DNA of 64,000 bases, taken from assembly GCA_022641835.1 (NCBI GenBank), contig CP048719.1, positions 1-64,000 on the forward strand. The letters run 5' to 3'. Below are positions 29,051 to 38,972 of the stretch, piece by piece. This DNA comes from Petasospora fabianii (taxonomy: Eukaryota > Ascomycota > Saccharomycetes > Phaffomycetales > Wickerhamomycetaceae). Position 1 is the stretch's first letter; each line of letters starts with the position of its first letter. The translations under genes were made by a program, and so were the position numbers. The notes under the pieces are model-generated. The model ran no database searches. It saw only the letters and a list, made by a program, of their open reading frames with translations, and was not told the DNA's origin.

Positions 29051-31255
29051 TCATTTGGCAAAGTGGAGTTTGATGTCGAAGAACTGTCTAGCCTTAACCT
29101 CGGCGACACTCAAAGAAACATCACCGTAAGTGATTGGGGCGAAGAAGATGAAGGAATAGATCAAACCAGCAGCCAGCACGACAAGCAAAGCATTAAGACG
29201 CTGACCCTTACCAATGATAAACTCGAGGATAGCCGCCGTCAGGAGACCTGCAATCATATGCGCTGGGAGGTAATGGTGCAAGAATTTTTGTCTAGCCATG
29301 AGGAAGAAGAAGACGTAGTGAGACAAATAACCGAGATAGAGGAAACCAATGTTCAGAAGCTGTTTACGCTGAGCAACAGAGAGGAGCTGGATGTTTCTCT
29401 GTTCAGCAATCTTGGCACCGAGGAAGAGACCAGCGAATAGTGCCATAACGATCACTTCAACCCACCAGCCAAACAAGTTACCCAAGAAGTAAATCTGCTG
29501 TCTGGTCTCATTCTTAGTCCAGAAACTGACACCAGCGAGGGAAACTGGCCATGTGATTGGCTCCGAGGCGAATGGGTGCTCAGAAGAGAGCTTGTTGTTC
29601 TGGTGGAACATCTGGAACTGGAGCTCCCACCATTTTCTGAAGAATGGGAGCTTCTTGACCGGCTTTGGGACATAGAACTGACGCGAATCACTCAACCCGA
29701 CAATAGAGTCAAAAGTCCATGCATTTGCAGCATCCTGAATCTTCTTGTTACCGTTGACTTCGAACTGGTGGTAAGCCCACTCTGGGAGCGTTACATCATC
29801 ATGGGTCCACATGGCAACAGCGGTGTCTCTGTGGAGGACACGAAGTCTGTTTGCCTTGGTCTTGATGATGGAACCCTTACTGGACTTGTCAGCTGGCTGG
29901 AGTTTGAACAAAGTCTCGTTGTATCTGGTCTGAGCAGTCTCCTCGTCAATGGTGGTGAACTCCTCATTGGTTGGGAAGAGAGGAGATGCAACATCATGAG
30001 CGAGCAGATAAGTCTGAGTACCAATATGGAAGAATCTAACTGTGTCTTCAACCTTGACTGGGTGGTTGAGCTTGCTGTCCTCTGGGTAGTCGACAGCCGG
30101 TAAGATCACCCACTGGTTGTTCTCATCCTCGTTCTTGATGGTGGTAACTTGCTGGCCCTGGGAGGAGACACGACCATCCTCGTAACGTAGTGGATAGCGA
30201 GCTGGGTGAGAATGGAGGTAAGCACCGGTGTCTTTGTGCTGGAAGATGATAGTGTCATAATAGTTTACCTGCTTAGCATCCTTGGCCAATGGAGAATCAC
30301 CGAGGGTCTCCTGGAAGGCAGGACTCATGAAGCCGTCACCTGGACCAGACTTAGTTAGTACCTCGAAGTGGACGTAGAACCAGAACAAGTAGATGAAGAA
30401 TGGAAGGACGATGAGACCGTAGAATCTGGCGACAAAGTGTCTAGCAAACTGTCTTATGGTAAGGCCAGTCTCAATGTCAAGCAGATGCCACAAGTCAAGG
30501 ATGACAGCGGCACCAATGGTGATGAAGGTGAAGACACCAACATACTTGGTGGAGATGACACAGGACAGAGCAACACCAGTGAGACCGAGCCAAGTCCACC
30601 AGGCCCTGGAGTATGCGGCCTTTTGTTGTTCCTTCATGAATCTGACATAGGCGTAGATGGAGCATGCAATAGAGAAGATCAACGTAGCATCGAGCAAGAT
30701 CAATCTTGTCTCAGCAACGTGAGCGTTATCAAAGAGGACGAACATGGCACCTAAGACGGATGTTGGGACGGAGTAGTTCAGCTCTCTGAGAGTGAGGAAC
30801 AAGACAGGGACAGTGAGGGAGCCTTGAATGGCGGAGAGGGAACGGTAGGCCAAGTATGGAGCCTTGTTAGTGATATAGGAGTCACCAATGCTGTCGAACT
30901 TGAAAGATCCATCGTAGCCGACCAGGTAACCGACAAAGGCGATGAGGAGCTTGGCGAATGGTGGATGCAGATCAAAGAAATACGTTCTTTGGAGGTAGTA
31001 TGAGGCAAACTTACCAAAGTGAACCTCATCAAAGACAACCTCCTTTGGCAGATTGATCTTGTAGAATCTCGTGGCGAAGGCAGCGAGGGTAAGGAGAACC
31101 AATGCCACGTTGTGGAATAGCGGTGATTCGGTTGTGTCCGAGGTCTTGTCGAGCTTGTCGATGGCCGGATCCTGGGCCAGGATGTCGTCGAGCACCTTGG
31201 CGGGTGAGGCCGGGGTGCCTTTAGCCTTGGTATTTCTCTTACGCACGGAGGACAT
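29051..31255 (-). CDS. PMT4: Protein O-mannosyltransferase Pmt4
   Basis: ER-membrane enzyme that transfers mannose from dolichol-phosphate mannose to Ser/Thr of secretory proteins, here of the Pmt4 type that acts mainly on membrane proteins. It has 734 aa from ATG 31255 (MSSVRKRN); the frame before it lacks ATG. The N-terminal lumenal loop has PKEVVFDEVHFGKFASYY with the catalytic Asp-Glu pair, then FDLHPPFAKLLIAF. Multiple membrane segments flank a central lumenal region with MIR repeats (about residues 330-520, e.g. GAYLHSHPARYP). The FASYYLQRTYFFD wording matches Pmt4 rather than Pmt1/Pmt2. There is no KDEL-type tail, as expected for a polytopic protein. Confidence 0.94.
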   Translation of the reverse strand: MSSVRKRNTKAKGTPASPAKVLDDILAQDPAIDKLDKTSDTTESPLFHNVALVLLTLAAFATRFYKINLPKEVVFDEVHFGKFASYYLQRTYFFDLHPPFAKLLIAFVGYLVGYDGSFKFDSIGDSYITNKAPYLAYRSLSAIQGSLTVPVLFLTLRELNYSVPTSVLGAMFVLFDNAHVAETRLILLDATLIFSIACSIYAYVRFMKEQQKAAYSRAWWTWLGLTGVALSCVISTKYVGVFTFITIGAAVILDLWHLLDIETGLTIRQFARHFVARFYGLIVLPFFIYLFWFYVHFEVLTKSGPGDGFMSPAFQETLGDSPLAKDAKQVNYYDTIIFQHKDTGAYLHSHPARYPLRYEDGRVSSQGQQVTTIKNEDENNQWVILPAVDYPEDSKLNHPVKVEDTVRFFHIGTQTYLLAHDVASPLFPTNEEFTTIDEETAQTRYNETLFKLQPADKSSKGSIIKTKANRLRVLHRDTAVAMWTHDDVTLPEWAYHQFEVNGNKKIQDAANAWTFDSIVGLSDSRQFYVPKPVKKLPFFRKWWELQFQMFHQNNKLSSEHPFASEPITWPVSLAGVSFWTKNETRQQIYFLGNLFGWWVEVIVMALFAGLFLGAKIAEQRNIQLLSVAQRKQLLNIGFLYLGYLSHYVFFFLMARQKFLHHYLPAHMIAGLLTAAILEFIIGKGQRLNALLVVLAAGLIYSFIFFAPITYGDVSLSVAEVKARQFFDIKLHFAK

Positions 31256-31505
31256 TGTGGTGGAAGAGAGCACAGCTGGCAGGTGATAGGAGGCAGGTGG
31301 AATGCAGTGCTATGGTCTTCTTGGAGAGAAGAGGCTTATGTTCTGGTCGAGATGACGCGGTTTCTTGACACGTCAAGCCTTTCGCGCAGGGATTACGTCG
31401 CGTAGGGGGTCGAGCAGGCAGTGGTCCTACAAAAAAAAGGCGAACTTCACTGCCTTTCTGCATGGCTGTGAACGGTCTATAGTAGTTTTATTAATACCAT
31501 TTATA

Positions 31506-32426
31506 TCACTTTGTAGCAAAGGGGAATCTTCTGTGGGATCTTCTCAGGATCTCGAGGTACCCCGGTTCATTCTCAGCGGTTACGAGCCCGTGTCTGATGA
31601 GGAAGTCCACCATCACCAGTGCGCAGTTCGGCTTGAACTCTCCTCCATGAAGACGTTGTAACACCTCGTCCAGTGTCATCAGCGTGAAGTCCTCGGCCTC
31701 GTGGTCTACGGGGAACGGCTTTGTATGCTGGTCGAACACCATGTCAAACACGTACTCCTGTTCGGGCTGCACGATCCCTCCTTCCCTGTCGTTGCAGAAC
31801 ATGTACGACACGCTACCGACCGCCTTGAGATTCTTTTCAATGTATTCTTTCTCAATACCCGCCTCCTCATGACTCTCCTTGATAACAGTATCGTAGACCC
31901 CGTAAGGATGGCCAAGGCCTCCTGCAATTGTGTTGTCGAGCATGCCCGGGAACGTCGCCTTGGTGGCAGATCTGCGTGGGACCCAGAACTCGTAGCCACC
32001 ACTTATGGACATCGATGGAGGAATGTAACCGTTCACGTGGACTCCGTACATGACCACACCAAGGAGGGGGCAGAATGCCCTTTCTAGGAGCACGTAAGGT
32101 GTTGACTCGGGGTAGTAGACGGTGTACTTCTCGTCTCTCCATCCCCTCAATGTCTCAAAGCAGTCCTTCTCCCGCAATGTCAATGCTACAGAGTTGAGGG
32201 CGGTTTCCCTTTTTTCAGGAGTGTCAAGTGAGGCACTTATCTGGATAGTCTTTGCATCTTTGTTCACTATGAGGGTATCTGGGAAGAGGGTAAGCTGCTC
32301 TGCAATAGAAGGAAGAATGTATCCCAGCTGGCCCTTGCCGTCGTGTGCCACGAGAGTATAGACCTCCTCTGGCTTTCCGTCATAGGTAAATGAGTCCACC
32401 GCCTCGATGATTGGGAGAAGAGACAT
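31506..32426 (-). CDS. Nudix hydrolase with DUF4743 domain (YJR142W-like)
   Basis: The 306-aa protein has an N-terminal DUF4743-type domain and a C-terminal Nudix fold. The Nudix box is GGLGHPYGVYDTVIKESHEEAGI, where the usual GX5EX7REUXEEXGU is relaxed: the first Glu is lost and the RE pair is KE, as in the YJR142W/TPK-like subgroup. Known members remove phosphate from damaged thiamine diphosphates such as oxo- and oxy-thiamine diphosphate, so a cytosolic damage-control role is likely. It is divergent from MGM101 over about 225 bp. Confidence 0.85.
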   Translation of the reverse strand: MSLLPIIEAVDSFTYDGKPEEVYTLVAHDGKGQLGYILPSIAEQLTLFPDTLIVNKDAKTIQISASLDTPEKRETALNSVALTLREKDCFETLRGWRDEKYTVYYPESTPYVLLERAFCPLLGVVMYGVHVNGYIPPSMSISGGYEFWVPRRSATKATFPGMLDNTIAGGLGHPYGVYDTVIKESHEEAGIEKEYIEKNLKAVGSVSYMFCNDREGGIVQPEQEYVFDMVFDQHTKPFPVDHEAEDFTLMTLDEVLQRLHGGEFKPNCALVMVDFLIRHGLVTAENEPGYLEILRRSHRRFPFATK

Positions 32427-32651
32427 TGTGTGTAGTGGATGTATCTATTGTGAGTCTCGAGACGAGTTCCCTGGGATGGCTGGCTGGAGAAGCTCACCCC
32501 ATGAGATATGCGGGTGCGCGAAAAGTCCTAAAGGCATAACCTCTAGATACGCCAGCTTCACCATCTTCACCATCTTCACTATTTATCACTATCATTGACG
32601 CTCATCAGCAGGTACAAAGATCATTGAACAAACCACACCAGATTCACTAAA

Positions 32652-33515
32652 ATGATGCTCAGGCCGCGTTTATCTCACCTTGTGCGTCGCCAGACAGCCA
32701 CCTATGCCACAGCCACGAAGAAGGTGCTCGCCCCAAAGAGTACCACCGCCACCAGGGCCAAGGCCGCTTCCACAACCACGACAAACGCTAAGAAGTCTGA
32801 ACCAGCACCTGAGACAATTGATGTAACAGAGGATATGTTCATGGATCCACCGGAATTTGGTCTGCAGGTTGGTCAATCCCAGCGCTCCACTGTCTCACCT
32901 AGTGCCTCCTCTGCATTGGGCACTAAGACTTTGAACGAACTTTTCCAAATGACACTCCATGACCTCCCACCACATGACCCATCACATGCTGAGATTCATT
33001 GGCCCACATCTTATTTTGGTCTTGGCTCTGAACCTTTCCCAGAAAAGGCCCAGGAGATCCTTTCACAGCCAATTAATGCTAAGGACATTGAAATCAAGCC
33101 AGATGGATTGATTTATTTGCCCGAGATCAAGTATCGTCGTATCCTTAATAAGGCATTCGGTGCCGGTGGATGGGGTCTTGTCCCACGTTCAGAGACGATT
33201 GTCACTGATAAGCAATTGACCAGGGAATACGCCCTTGTTTGCCTCGGAAGACTTGTCAGTATCGCTCGTGGTGAACAGGATTACTTTTCTCCAGATGGTA
33301 TCGCTACCGCTACAGAAGGTTGTCGAAGCAATGCATTGATGAGATGTTGTAAGGATCTGGGTATTGCTTCTGAGTTGTGGGACCCAGGTTTCATTAGGGA
33401 GTTCAAGAAGCAACATTGTGAGGAGAAGTTTGTGGAGCATGCTACTACAAAGAGAAAGAGAAAGCTGTGGAAGAGAAAAGACAGAACGTTTGATTATCCA
33501 TACAAGGTTACTTGA
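32652..33515 (+). CDS. MGM101: Mitochondrial genome maintenance protein Mgm101
   Basis: Mitochondrial nucleoid single-strand annealing protein related to Rad52, needed for mtDNA recombination and repair. It has 287 aa with a basic presequence ([21 protein letters not shown]) and a Thr/Ala/Lys-rich linker. The conserved core runs from about residue 115 to the end: [30 protein letters not shown] and [16 protein letters not shown] with its conserved cysteines, then a Lys/Arg-rich tail ([10 protein letters not shown]). Length and order match the family (269 aa in S. cerevisiae). Two adjacent ATG codons begin the frame. Confidence 0.96.
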   Translation: MMLRPRLSHLVRRQTATYATATKKVLAPKSTTATRAKAASTTTTNAKKSEPAPETIDVTEDMFMDPPEFGLQVGQSQRSTVSPSASSALGTKTLNELFQMTLHDLPPHDPSHAEIHWPTSYFGLGSEPFPEKAQEILSQPINAKDIEIKPDGLIYLPEIKYRRILNKAFGAGGWGLVPRSETIVTDKQLTREYALVCLGRLVSIARGEQDYFSPDGIATATEGCRSNALMRCCKDLGIASELWDPGFIREFKKQHCEEKFVEHATTKRKRKLWKRKDRTFDYPYKVT

Positions 33516-33621
33516 ACGTGGGAAGGAATGTGTCTATAACTATATTGGCGTGTAAATAAAATATCGTTTAAAGCGTGAAAAAGTGAGGCCATTATCAACT
33601 AGAGATCGAGAAAGATGGGTA

Positions 33622-34599
33622 TCATGCAAACATCTCCTTAAGGGATTCCTTGAAGGAGCGACGGTCTGGTGGGTCTTCAAAAACAAGATTGCCGGATGGT
33701 AAACGTGAGGATAAGCCACTGTTCCCACTGCTGCTATTCAATCTCGTAGAGGAGTGTGACGAGTTCATAGTGGTTGGTACTTGAAGTATACGGTCAGGGT
33801 CAGCAAGCTGTTGTGATGGAGTGTTCCAACTTGAGGAACGAAGGTTAGATCTGGATCCCTTCTTGTTCAAGGTTCCAACGTGAATAGAATGGCTTCTATT
33901 GGGTGAATTAGTCAGCTCTTCTGCTTCTCTCCTCGTCGCTACTGTATTCCTCACTCGTGACATTGTTAAGGGAATCATATTTTGCTCAGGTGGAGAATCT
34001 GGATATGTCTCAGGGTATGTAACAGTTTCACTATTCGATGATGTTACCGGTGAAAGTGTGTTTCTGTTGAATGATGGGTTTGATGATCTTCGTGATTTTG
34101 GTCGTGTCAATGTCAGCCATGAAAAGAATGTCTTGTGAGGGGATCTTGTCGGAGAGGTGGTGACTCCCCTGTTAAAGTGTGGAATGTCGAAGCAAATCGT
34201 CTCCAGCAGCTCGCCGACCCAGTGATCAATTTCAGACTCAGAGGCTTGTATGTTGGCGACCCTGTATAGGATAGTAGCAGTGAATGGCAGCAAGTTTTGC
34301 TGGTAGATGTGTAGCAGCAGCTGTGTTGTGCTACTGCTCTGGGAGAAGTAGATGAGTGCAATGGCACAGCGGACGTGGCCATTCACACCAGCGAGCAACC
34401 CGACACTGGAAAGTAGCCAGAAAGAGAGCCAGAAAGAGAGTATGTGAGTATGGTTGTGGTTGTAGTTAGACTGGGGACTGGCGGTGGCGATGTCGTTCTT
34501 TGTAGTGAGCTGGAGGGCTTTGAGCGTAAGCAGAGCGGGTAGCCCCACTGAGACAATGAGCTCCACTATGGGCAGTAGATAGCCGTCGATGAATGCCAT
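33622..34599 (-). CDS. Membrane protein, possibly DP1/TB2/HVA22 (Yop1)-related
   Basis: The 325-aa protein starts at ATG 34599 (MAFIDGYLL). The first 125 residues hold hydrophobic stretches: LPIVELIVSVGLPALLTLKAL, ILSFWLSFWLLSSVGLLAGV and a more amphipathic one. The pattern of a short hairpin, LKAL, then FWLSFW resembles the DP1/HVA22 domain of ER-shaping proteins, but conserved residues are few. The rest is Ser/Arg/Asn-rich and predicted disordered, with many possible phosphorylation sites. It might alternatively be an unrelated ER membrane protein. It is divergent from the secreted phosphatase gene and convergent with MGM101. Confidence 0.55.
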   Translation of the reverse strand: MAFIDGYLLPIVELIVSVGLPALLTLKALQLTTKNDIATASPQSNYNHNHTHILSFWLSFWLLSSVGLLAGVNGHVRCAIALIYFSQSSSTTQLLLHIYQQNLLPFTATILYRVANIQASESEIDHWVGELLETICFDIPHFNRGVTTSPTRSPHKTFFSWLTLTRPKSRRSSNPSFNRNTLSPVTSSNSETVTYPETYPDSPPEQNMIPLTMSRVRNTVATRREAEELTNSPNRSHSIHVGTLNKKGSRSNLRSSSWNTPSQQLADPDRILQVPTTMNSSHSSTRLNSSSGNSGLSSRLPSGNLVFEDPPDRRSFKESLKEMFA

Positions 34600-35180
34600 C
34601 GTCCACAATATCTCTATCTTGTCTTGTGCAGTACTCGAGTAGTGAAAGACAAATAAATAGAAGATAGGAAGACTTCTGCTCTTGTTCCCCGGGCCCCTGG
34701 GTTGCTAGTTGTGTCAATGTTAAAGGATGGGCGATGAGCGCGGAGAGGTAGGATGGTGTAATGATCGGCACAGACAATAAGCTGGTAGAGAGTCAGAGAT
34801 TCAGAGGTTCAGTCACCTGCTTCTGAGCTGTCTTTTTCTTTCTGCTTTTCTGCTGGACAATGGTTTTTGTAGACACTAAACACTTAGTGGTTTGAAGAGA
34901 TAACCAGCTTAATCGTCCTTCCACGTTCTTCGCCTGCCCCCCTTAGCCGCGCGCCGTGTGGACTCAATGTGCCTCTTTAGCCTTGTTCTAGGCCCGTGGC
35001 CCTACCAGTGACGTAAGCCGAGCAGTTCGCCTCGGAAATTCGCGGAAACGGGTTTCCCGATGCCCTTGAGTTATCGTATTCACCACCCCCCCTAATTCTT
35101 CCCCACAAAGATCTCTCTGGCCACTCACAACTCACGTGTTCACAAGTCACCATATCCAACGCCTGAAGGCACCAAACACT
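34600..35180. other. Divergent intergenic region
   Basis: This 581-bp gap separates the membrane-protein gene and the metallophosphatase gene. It has no supported gene and no clear regulatory motif beyond a short C-run near 35087. Confidence 0.3.
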
Positions 35181-37004
35181 ATGGTGGTCCTTCAGTTCTT
35201 GACACTCGCGACGGGTGCACTGGCGACGGCTTCCCTCAATGCTCTCCAGCAGCCACACATTTCGCCACCAAAACACTCCCTCTTCAGAGATATCGTTTGG
35301 GGAGACATCAACTTTGTCCACACTACAGATACACATGGTTGGTATGCCGGACACATCAACCAAAAGGCTTATAGTGCCGATTGGGGCGACTACATCTCAT
35401 TCGCGTCCCATATACGTGCCACTGCTGCTGACAAGGGTGTTGATGTGCTATTTGTCGATACAGGCGATAAACATGATGGAAACGGTCTGAGCGACGCATC
35501 GCCACAAAATGGCTACTTCTCCACCCCTATTTTCAACCAGATGAATTACGATCTCGTCACAATCGGTAACCACGAGCTCTACACGGAAGAGGCATCAACA
35601 CAGGAATATGAGATCTCCGTCCAACATTACGGGGATAAGTATATCTCCACAAATGTTGAATACCTTCTAGATAATGGAACATGGGTCCACTTCGGCAACA
35701 GGTATAGGTACTTCACCACTCCAAACCGTGGAGACAGGATTCTTGCACTTGCATTTCTCTTCAACTTCCGCAGGTTCAACTCTAAAACTCGAGTCACCTC
35801 CATCTTGGATACACTAAAAGAAGGCTCCTTCAAAGCAATCTTGGATGCCCATCCAGAGGAAAAACTGGATTACATTGTTATTTTTGGTCATATCCCGGTA
35901 ACTGATCTCCAGGATGAAGAGTTACTCAACCTACACATCTATCTTCGCAGATTGTATCCAAATACTATCATCCAATACTTTGGAGGTCATTCCCACATTA
36001 GAGACTTTGCATCATATGACTACATGGCTACGGGTCTTCAAAGTGGTCGTTACTGTGAGACATTGGGCTGGCTCTCAATCAATACGAGTGATACCACACC
36101 GAAGTTTAACAGAAGATATATCGACTTTAACCGTGAGGGACTCATTCATCATGCTGGTGTCTCCAAACATGAATTCGATACAGAAGCTGGTCTTACTGTG
36201 TCCAATTACATTACCGATTTAAGAAGGGAGTTGAACTTGACAGATGTCTATGGGTACGTTCCGGAAACGTATCTTATGAATGCTTATCCTATTGGTCATA
36301 AACTCAACATTTACACCCTATTAAACACTACTATTTTGCCATTGATCCAGAGTGAAATTGGAAGAAGCGATAAGACAAACAGAGCAATCCTTGTCAACTC
36401 TGGAAGTATCCGTTATGATCTTTACAAAGGAAACTTCACGAAGGACACAGAGTTCATTGTGTCTCCATTCCAAAACAATTGGGTTTATCTCACTGTCCCA
36501 AAAACACTTGCTCAAAGAGTTGCCCCATACTTGAATAAGGGTGATTACATCATGACAAGAGACATTGCATCACCTGAGAAGCTTCACATGCAGATGAAGG
36601 AGCAAAAAAAGCTTGAAATGAAATCTATGATGAATGGCATGAGCTTAGGTCTCGATGAGTGCCCTGTTGTGCATAAAAAAGGCTTCAAGAAGGGTTTCAC
36701 CACCCACGATGACTATGGTTGTGATGGTGATGATGTTCATCACAACACAATCCCATACTATCCATCACCAAACATTGTTGGATCTTATGAAGAGAGAGAT
36801 CCGGATAGTGATATGGCCGACCTTGTATTCTACGATTTCATTGAGCCTTGGATCCTACAGGCTTTGAACACTCTGGCAAAGGAGAGTGGTCTCGTACCCG
36901 ACGCAGAGTCGTACAGCCATAAAGATGTGCACTACTATGGTGGACTGAGCACCGGTAAGCTTTTGAAAGAGCATTTTGCTAGCACAAATGTTGAAACCTC
37001 TTAA
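35181..37004 (+). CDS. Secreted/vacuolar metallophosphatase, 5'-nucleotidase-like (YHR202W-like)
   Basis: The 607-aa protein starts at ATG 35181 with a signal peptide (MVVLQFLTLATGALATASLN). The calcineurin-type metallophosphatase domain has, in order, HTTDTHGW, DTGDKHDGNG, GNHELY, IFGHIPV and GGHSHIRD, covering the metal-binding blocks. The C-terminal part resembles the 5'-nucleotidase C domain (RAILVNSGSIRYDLYKGNFT). This arrangement fits the fungal YHR202W family, found in the vacuole or secreted. Several N-glycosylation sequons are present. The preferred substrate is unknown. Confidence 0.85.
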   Translation: MVVLQFLTLATGALATASLNALQQPHISPPKHSLFRDIVWGDINFVHTTDTHGWYAGHINQKAYSADWGDYISFASHIRATAADKGVDVLFVDTGDKHDGNGLSDASPQNGYFSTPIFNQMNYDLVTIGNHELYTEEASTQEYEISVQHYGDKYISTNVEYLLDNGTWVHFGNRYRYFTTPNRGDRILALAFLFNFRRFNSKTRVTSILDTLKEGSFKAILDAHPEEKLDYIVIFGHIPVTDLQDEELLNLHIYLRRLYPNTIIQYFGGHSHIRDFASYDYMATGLQSGRYCETLGWLSINTSDTTPKFNRRYIDFNREGLIHHAGVSKHEFDTEAGLTVSNYITDLRRELNLTDVYGYVPETYLMNAYPIGHKLNIYTLLNTTILPLIQSEIGRSDKTNRAILVNSGSIRYDLYKGNFTKDTEFIVSPFQNNWVYLTVPKTLAQRVAPYLNKGDYIMTRDIASPEKLHMQMKEQKKLEMKSMMNGMSLGLDECPVVHKKGFKKGFTTHDDYGCDGDDVHHNTIPYYPSPNIVGSYEERDPDSDMADLVFYDFIEPWILQALNTLAKESGLVPDAESYSHKDVHYYGGLSTGKLLKEHFASTNVETS

Positions 37005-37235
37005 TAGCAACTGACAACAATATTTTAAGCATCGATTTAATCTTCTCTTAAACCTCTACTAGGTTGTAGGCTTGTGACCCTCATGCAGACCAGGGCTGCA
37101 CAACCCTTTGATTGGTGTCCGGGTTGATGCTTCTCCACGCAAATTCTGAAAAGGTGGAGTTTTCTCCGACAGGCAGATCGGGCGTTCTTGTCTCTCTCTA
37201 CAACTGTCAATCTTTCCTTCCAGAGCCATAACGAC

Positions 37236-38660
37236 ATGCCTGACTCCGAGACACCGAACATCGAAATTCTCACCATCAACGACAAACCGGAGACTGCCAC
37301 TCCAGCTGAGCCAATTGTCCCACACGAGCGCCAGGTGGTAACAGATGTCGCCGCCCTCTGGAAAGAGGACCCATCCACAGCCTCACTAGGTGTTGGTAAA
37401 CTCCATGCCCTCATCAAAGAGCGCAATCCAACATGGTCATTATCTGAGAAGCGCTTTAAAACTATTCTCAAGAAGTTCAACTTGCTAGCCACCTCTGAGC
37501 AGTTCACCTATGCCGGAGACATCACCTCGAAAGACACACCCGAGATGGTTCTCCCTAAGAACATACGATACCAGTTCACTAAGACCAGGGGCAAAGGTCT
37601 CTATGCATCCAACTTCTTCAAAGAAGGTGATCTCTTGTGGGAGGAAAAATCTGCACTGTTTTTCGTACCTCCACTCGACAAACTCAAGTTGATGGATAGC
37701 GGTAAGGCATGCACCTACTGTGGCTCTCTACTACAAACTGCCACATCCACTAAGAAGGGCCTAGACTGCAATGTCTGTTCTCATGTGTGGTGCTCCCAGC
37801 ATTGTAAGAAGACCGACACTCTCCACAAAGTCGCCAAGCACAGTTTGTATGAGGAGGGTAAGAAGTCTAAGAAGGTTATCATTCCATCTGCCTGGGCCAA
37901 ATATGAAAACTACTGCTTCAAAGATCAGTGGGTCGCTGCGCATGCCATCGCACACATACATGCATACTGCATTCTTGACAAGACCGGGCTTTTGAGAAAG
38001 CAGTTCGATGCCTTTGCCAAAGTTCGTCAGGATATCAGACAGAAAGCTGCTGATATGAATGGAGGTGTTGGTGGGTCCCTTGATGGTAGTAATAATGCTC
38101 TCTTTGTCCAGGAACAACAGGAGGAAATGTGGAAAGAATGTCTCAGGTTGTTCAATGCCATCTTCCCAGACCATCAGATTACATATGATCAACTTATGGA
38201 ATACTTGGGTGCCTACAACATTAACAATGTTGATGGATCTATGTTTTTGATTCAGGCCCATTTAAATCATAACTGTGAGCCAAACGTCAGAGTTATATTC
38301 GGTGATAAGAAGACTGATGGTATTAAAGTGTACGCTAAAAGAGCCATCAAGGCTAATGAGGAGCTGGTGACAAGTTACGTGAATCCAGCACACGAAGTTC
38401 TTCAGAGACAGAGAGAGCTCAGAATCAACTGGGGTTTCTCCTGTAACTGTAACAAGTGTAAAAATGATAAGAAGGACATCCAGAGAAGAAAGTCGAATGA
38501 AGCTGCATCTGCCTCACACAAACAGGCTATCAAGGACATGCTGAAGAACTCGAACAATGAGGAGTTTGAATTGGAAGTCCCGGATAATGTTGTGCCTAGT
38601 GGAGAGAGAAGAAAATCTGTCCGATTCGATGAGAAGGTTGTTGCTGTCAGTCAGTCATAG
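37236..38660 (+). CDS. SET5: SET-MYND family lysine methyltransferase Set5
   Basis: Chromatin methyltransferase; yeast Set5 methylates histone H4 Lys5, 8 and 12. From ATG 37236 (MPDSETPN) it has 474 aa, somewhat shorter than the 526 of S. cerevisiae. A split SET domain begins with RGKGLYASNFFKEGDLLWEE, is interrupted by a zinc-binding Cys cluster (CTYCGSLL...CNVCSHVWCSQHCKK), and resumes with LNHNCEPNVRV, the diagnostic N-H-x-C-x-P-N motif, and EELVTSYVNP. The post-SET cysteines CNCNKC follow. The tail is basic and phosphorylatable. It is convergent with SKN7. Confidence 0.93.
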   Translation: MPDSETPNIEILTINDKPETATPAEPIVPHERQVVTDVAALWKEDPSTASLGVGKLHALIKERNPTWSLSEKRFKTILKKFNLLATSEQFTYAGDITSKDTPEMVLPKNIRYQFTKTRGKGLYASNFFKEGDLLWEEKSALFFVPPLDKLKLMDSGKACTYCGSLLQTATSTKKGLDCNVCSHVWCSQHCKKTDTLHKVAKHSLYEEGKKSKKVIIPSAWAKYENYCFKDQWVAAHAIAHIHAYCILDKTGLLRKQFDAFAKVRQDIRQKAADMNGGVGGSLDGSNNALFVQEQQEEMWKECLRLFNAIFPDHQITYDQLMEYLGAYNINNVDGSMFLIQAHLNHNCEPNVRVIFGDKKTDGIKVYAKRAIKANEELVTSYVNPAHEVLQRQRELRINWGFSCNCNKCKNDKKDIQRRKSNEAASASHKQAIKDMLKNSNNEEFELEVPDNVVPSGERRKSVRFDEKVVAVSQS

Positions 38661-38972
38661 TCAAGCTGCAAGCTAGTATAATGAGTCTACTAATAAAAAT
38701 CAATCGACCCACTATGTCAATCCGTGCGTCCAAATCATCTTATTGTTACAAATCATATTCAAACACTTTTGTAAAAAGTCTAGTGCGTCGGTCACCAAAG
38801 CGCACAAGGGGGAAAATTGTACAACCCAAACCATTAAACAGTACGATGATACCGCCTGCATCAGCCACTTCTGGCTTTCGAATCATCTTCAAGAACTAAA
38901 ATAACACCACAAGCTGAGGAGGGTATTAAAATCATAACAACCTCAAAAAACAAAAGTCTATAAATGTCAACG
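38661..38972. other. Convergent intergenic region, SET5-SKN7
   Basis: Both neighbours end here. The sequence is AT-rich, with runs able to serve as polyadenylation signals on both strands; nothing else is seen. Confidence 0.4.
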
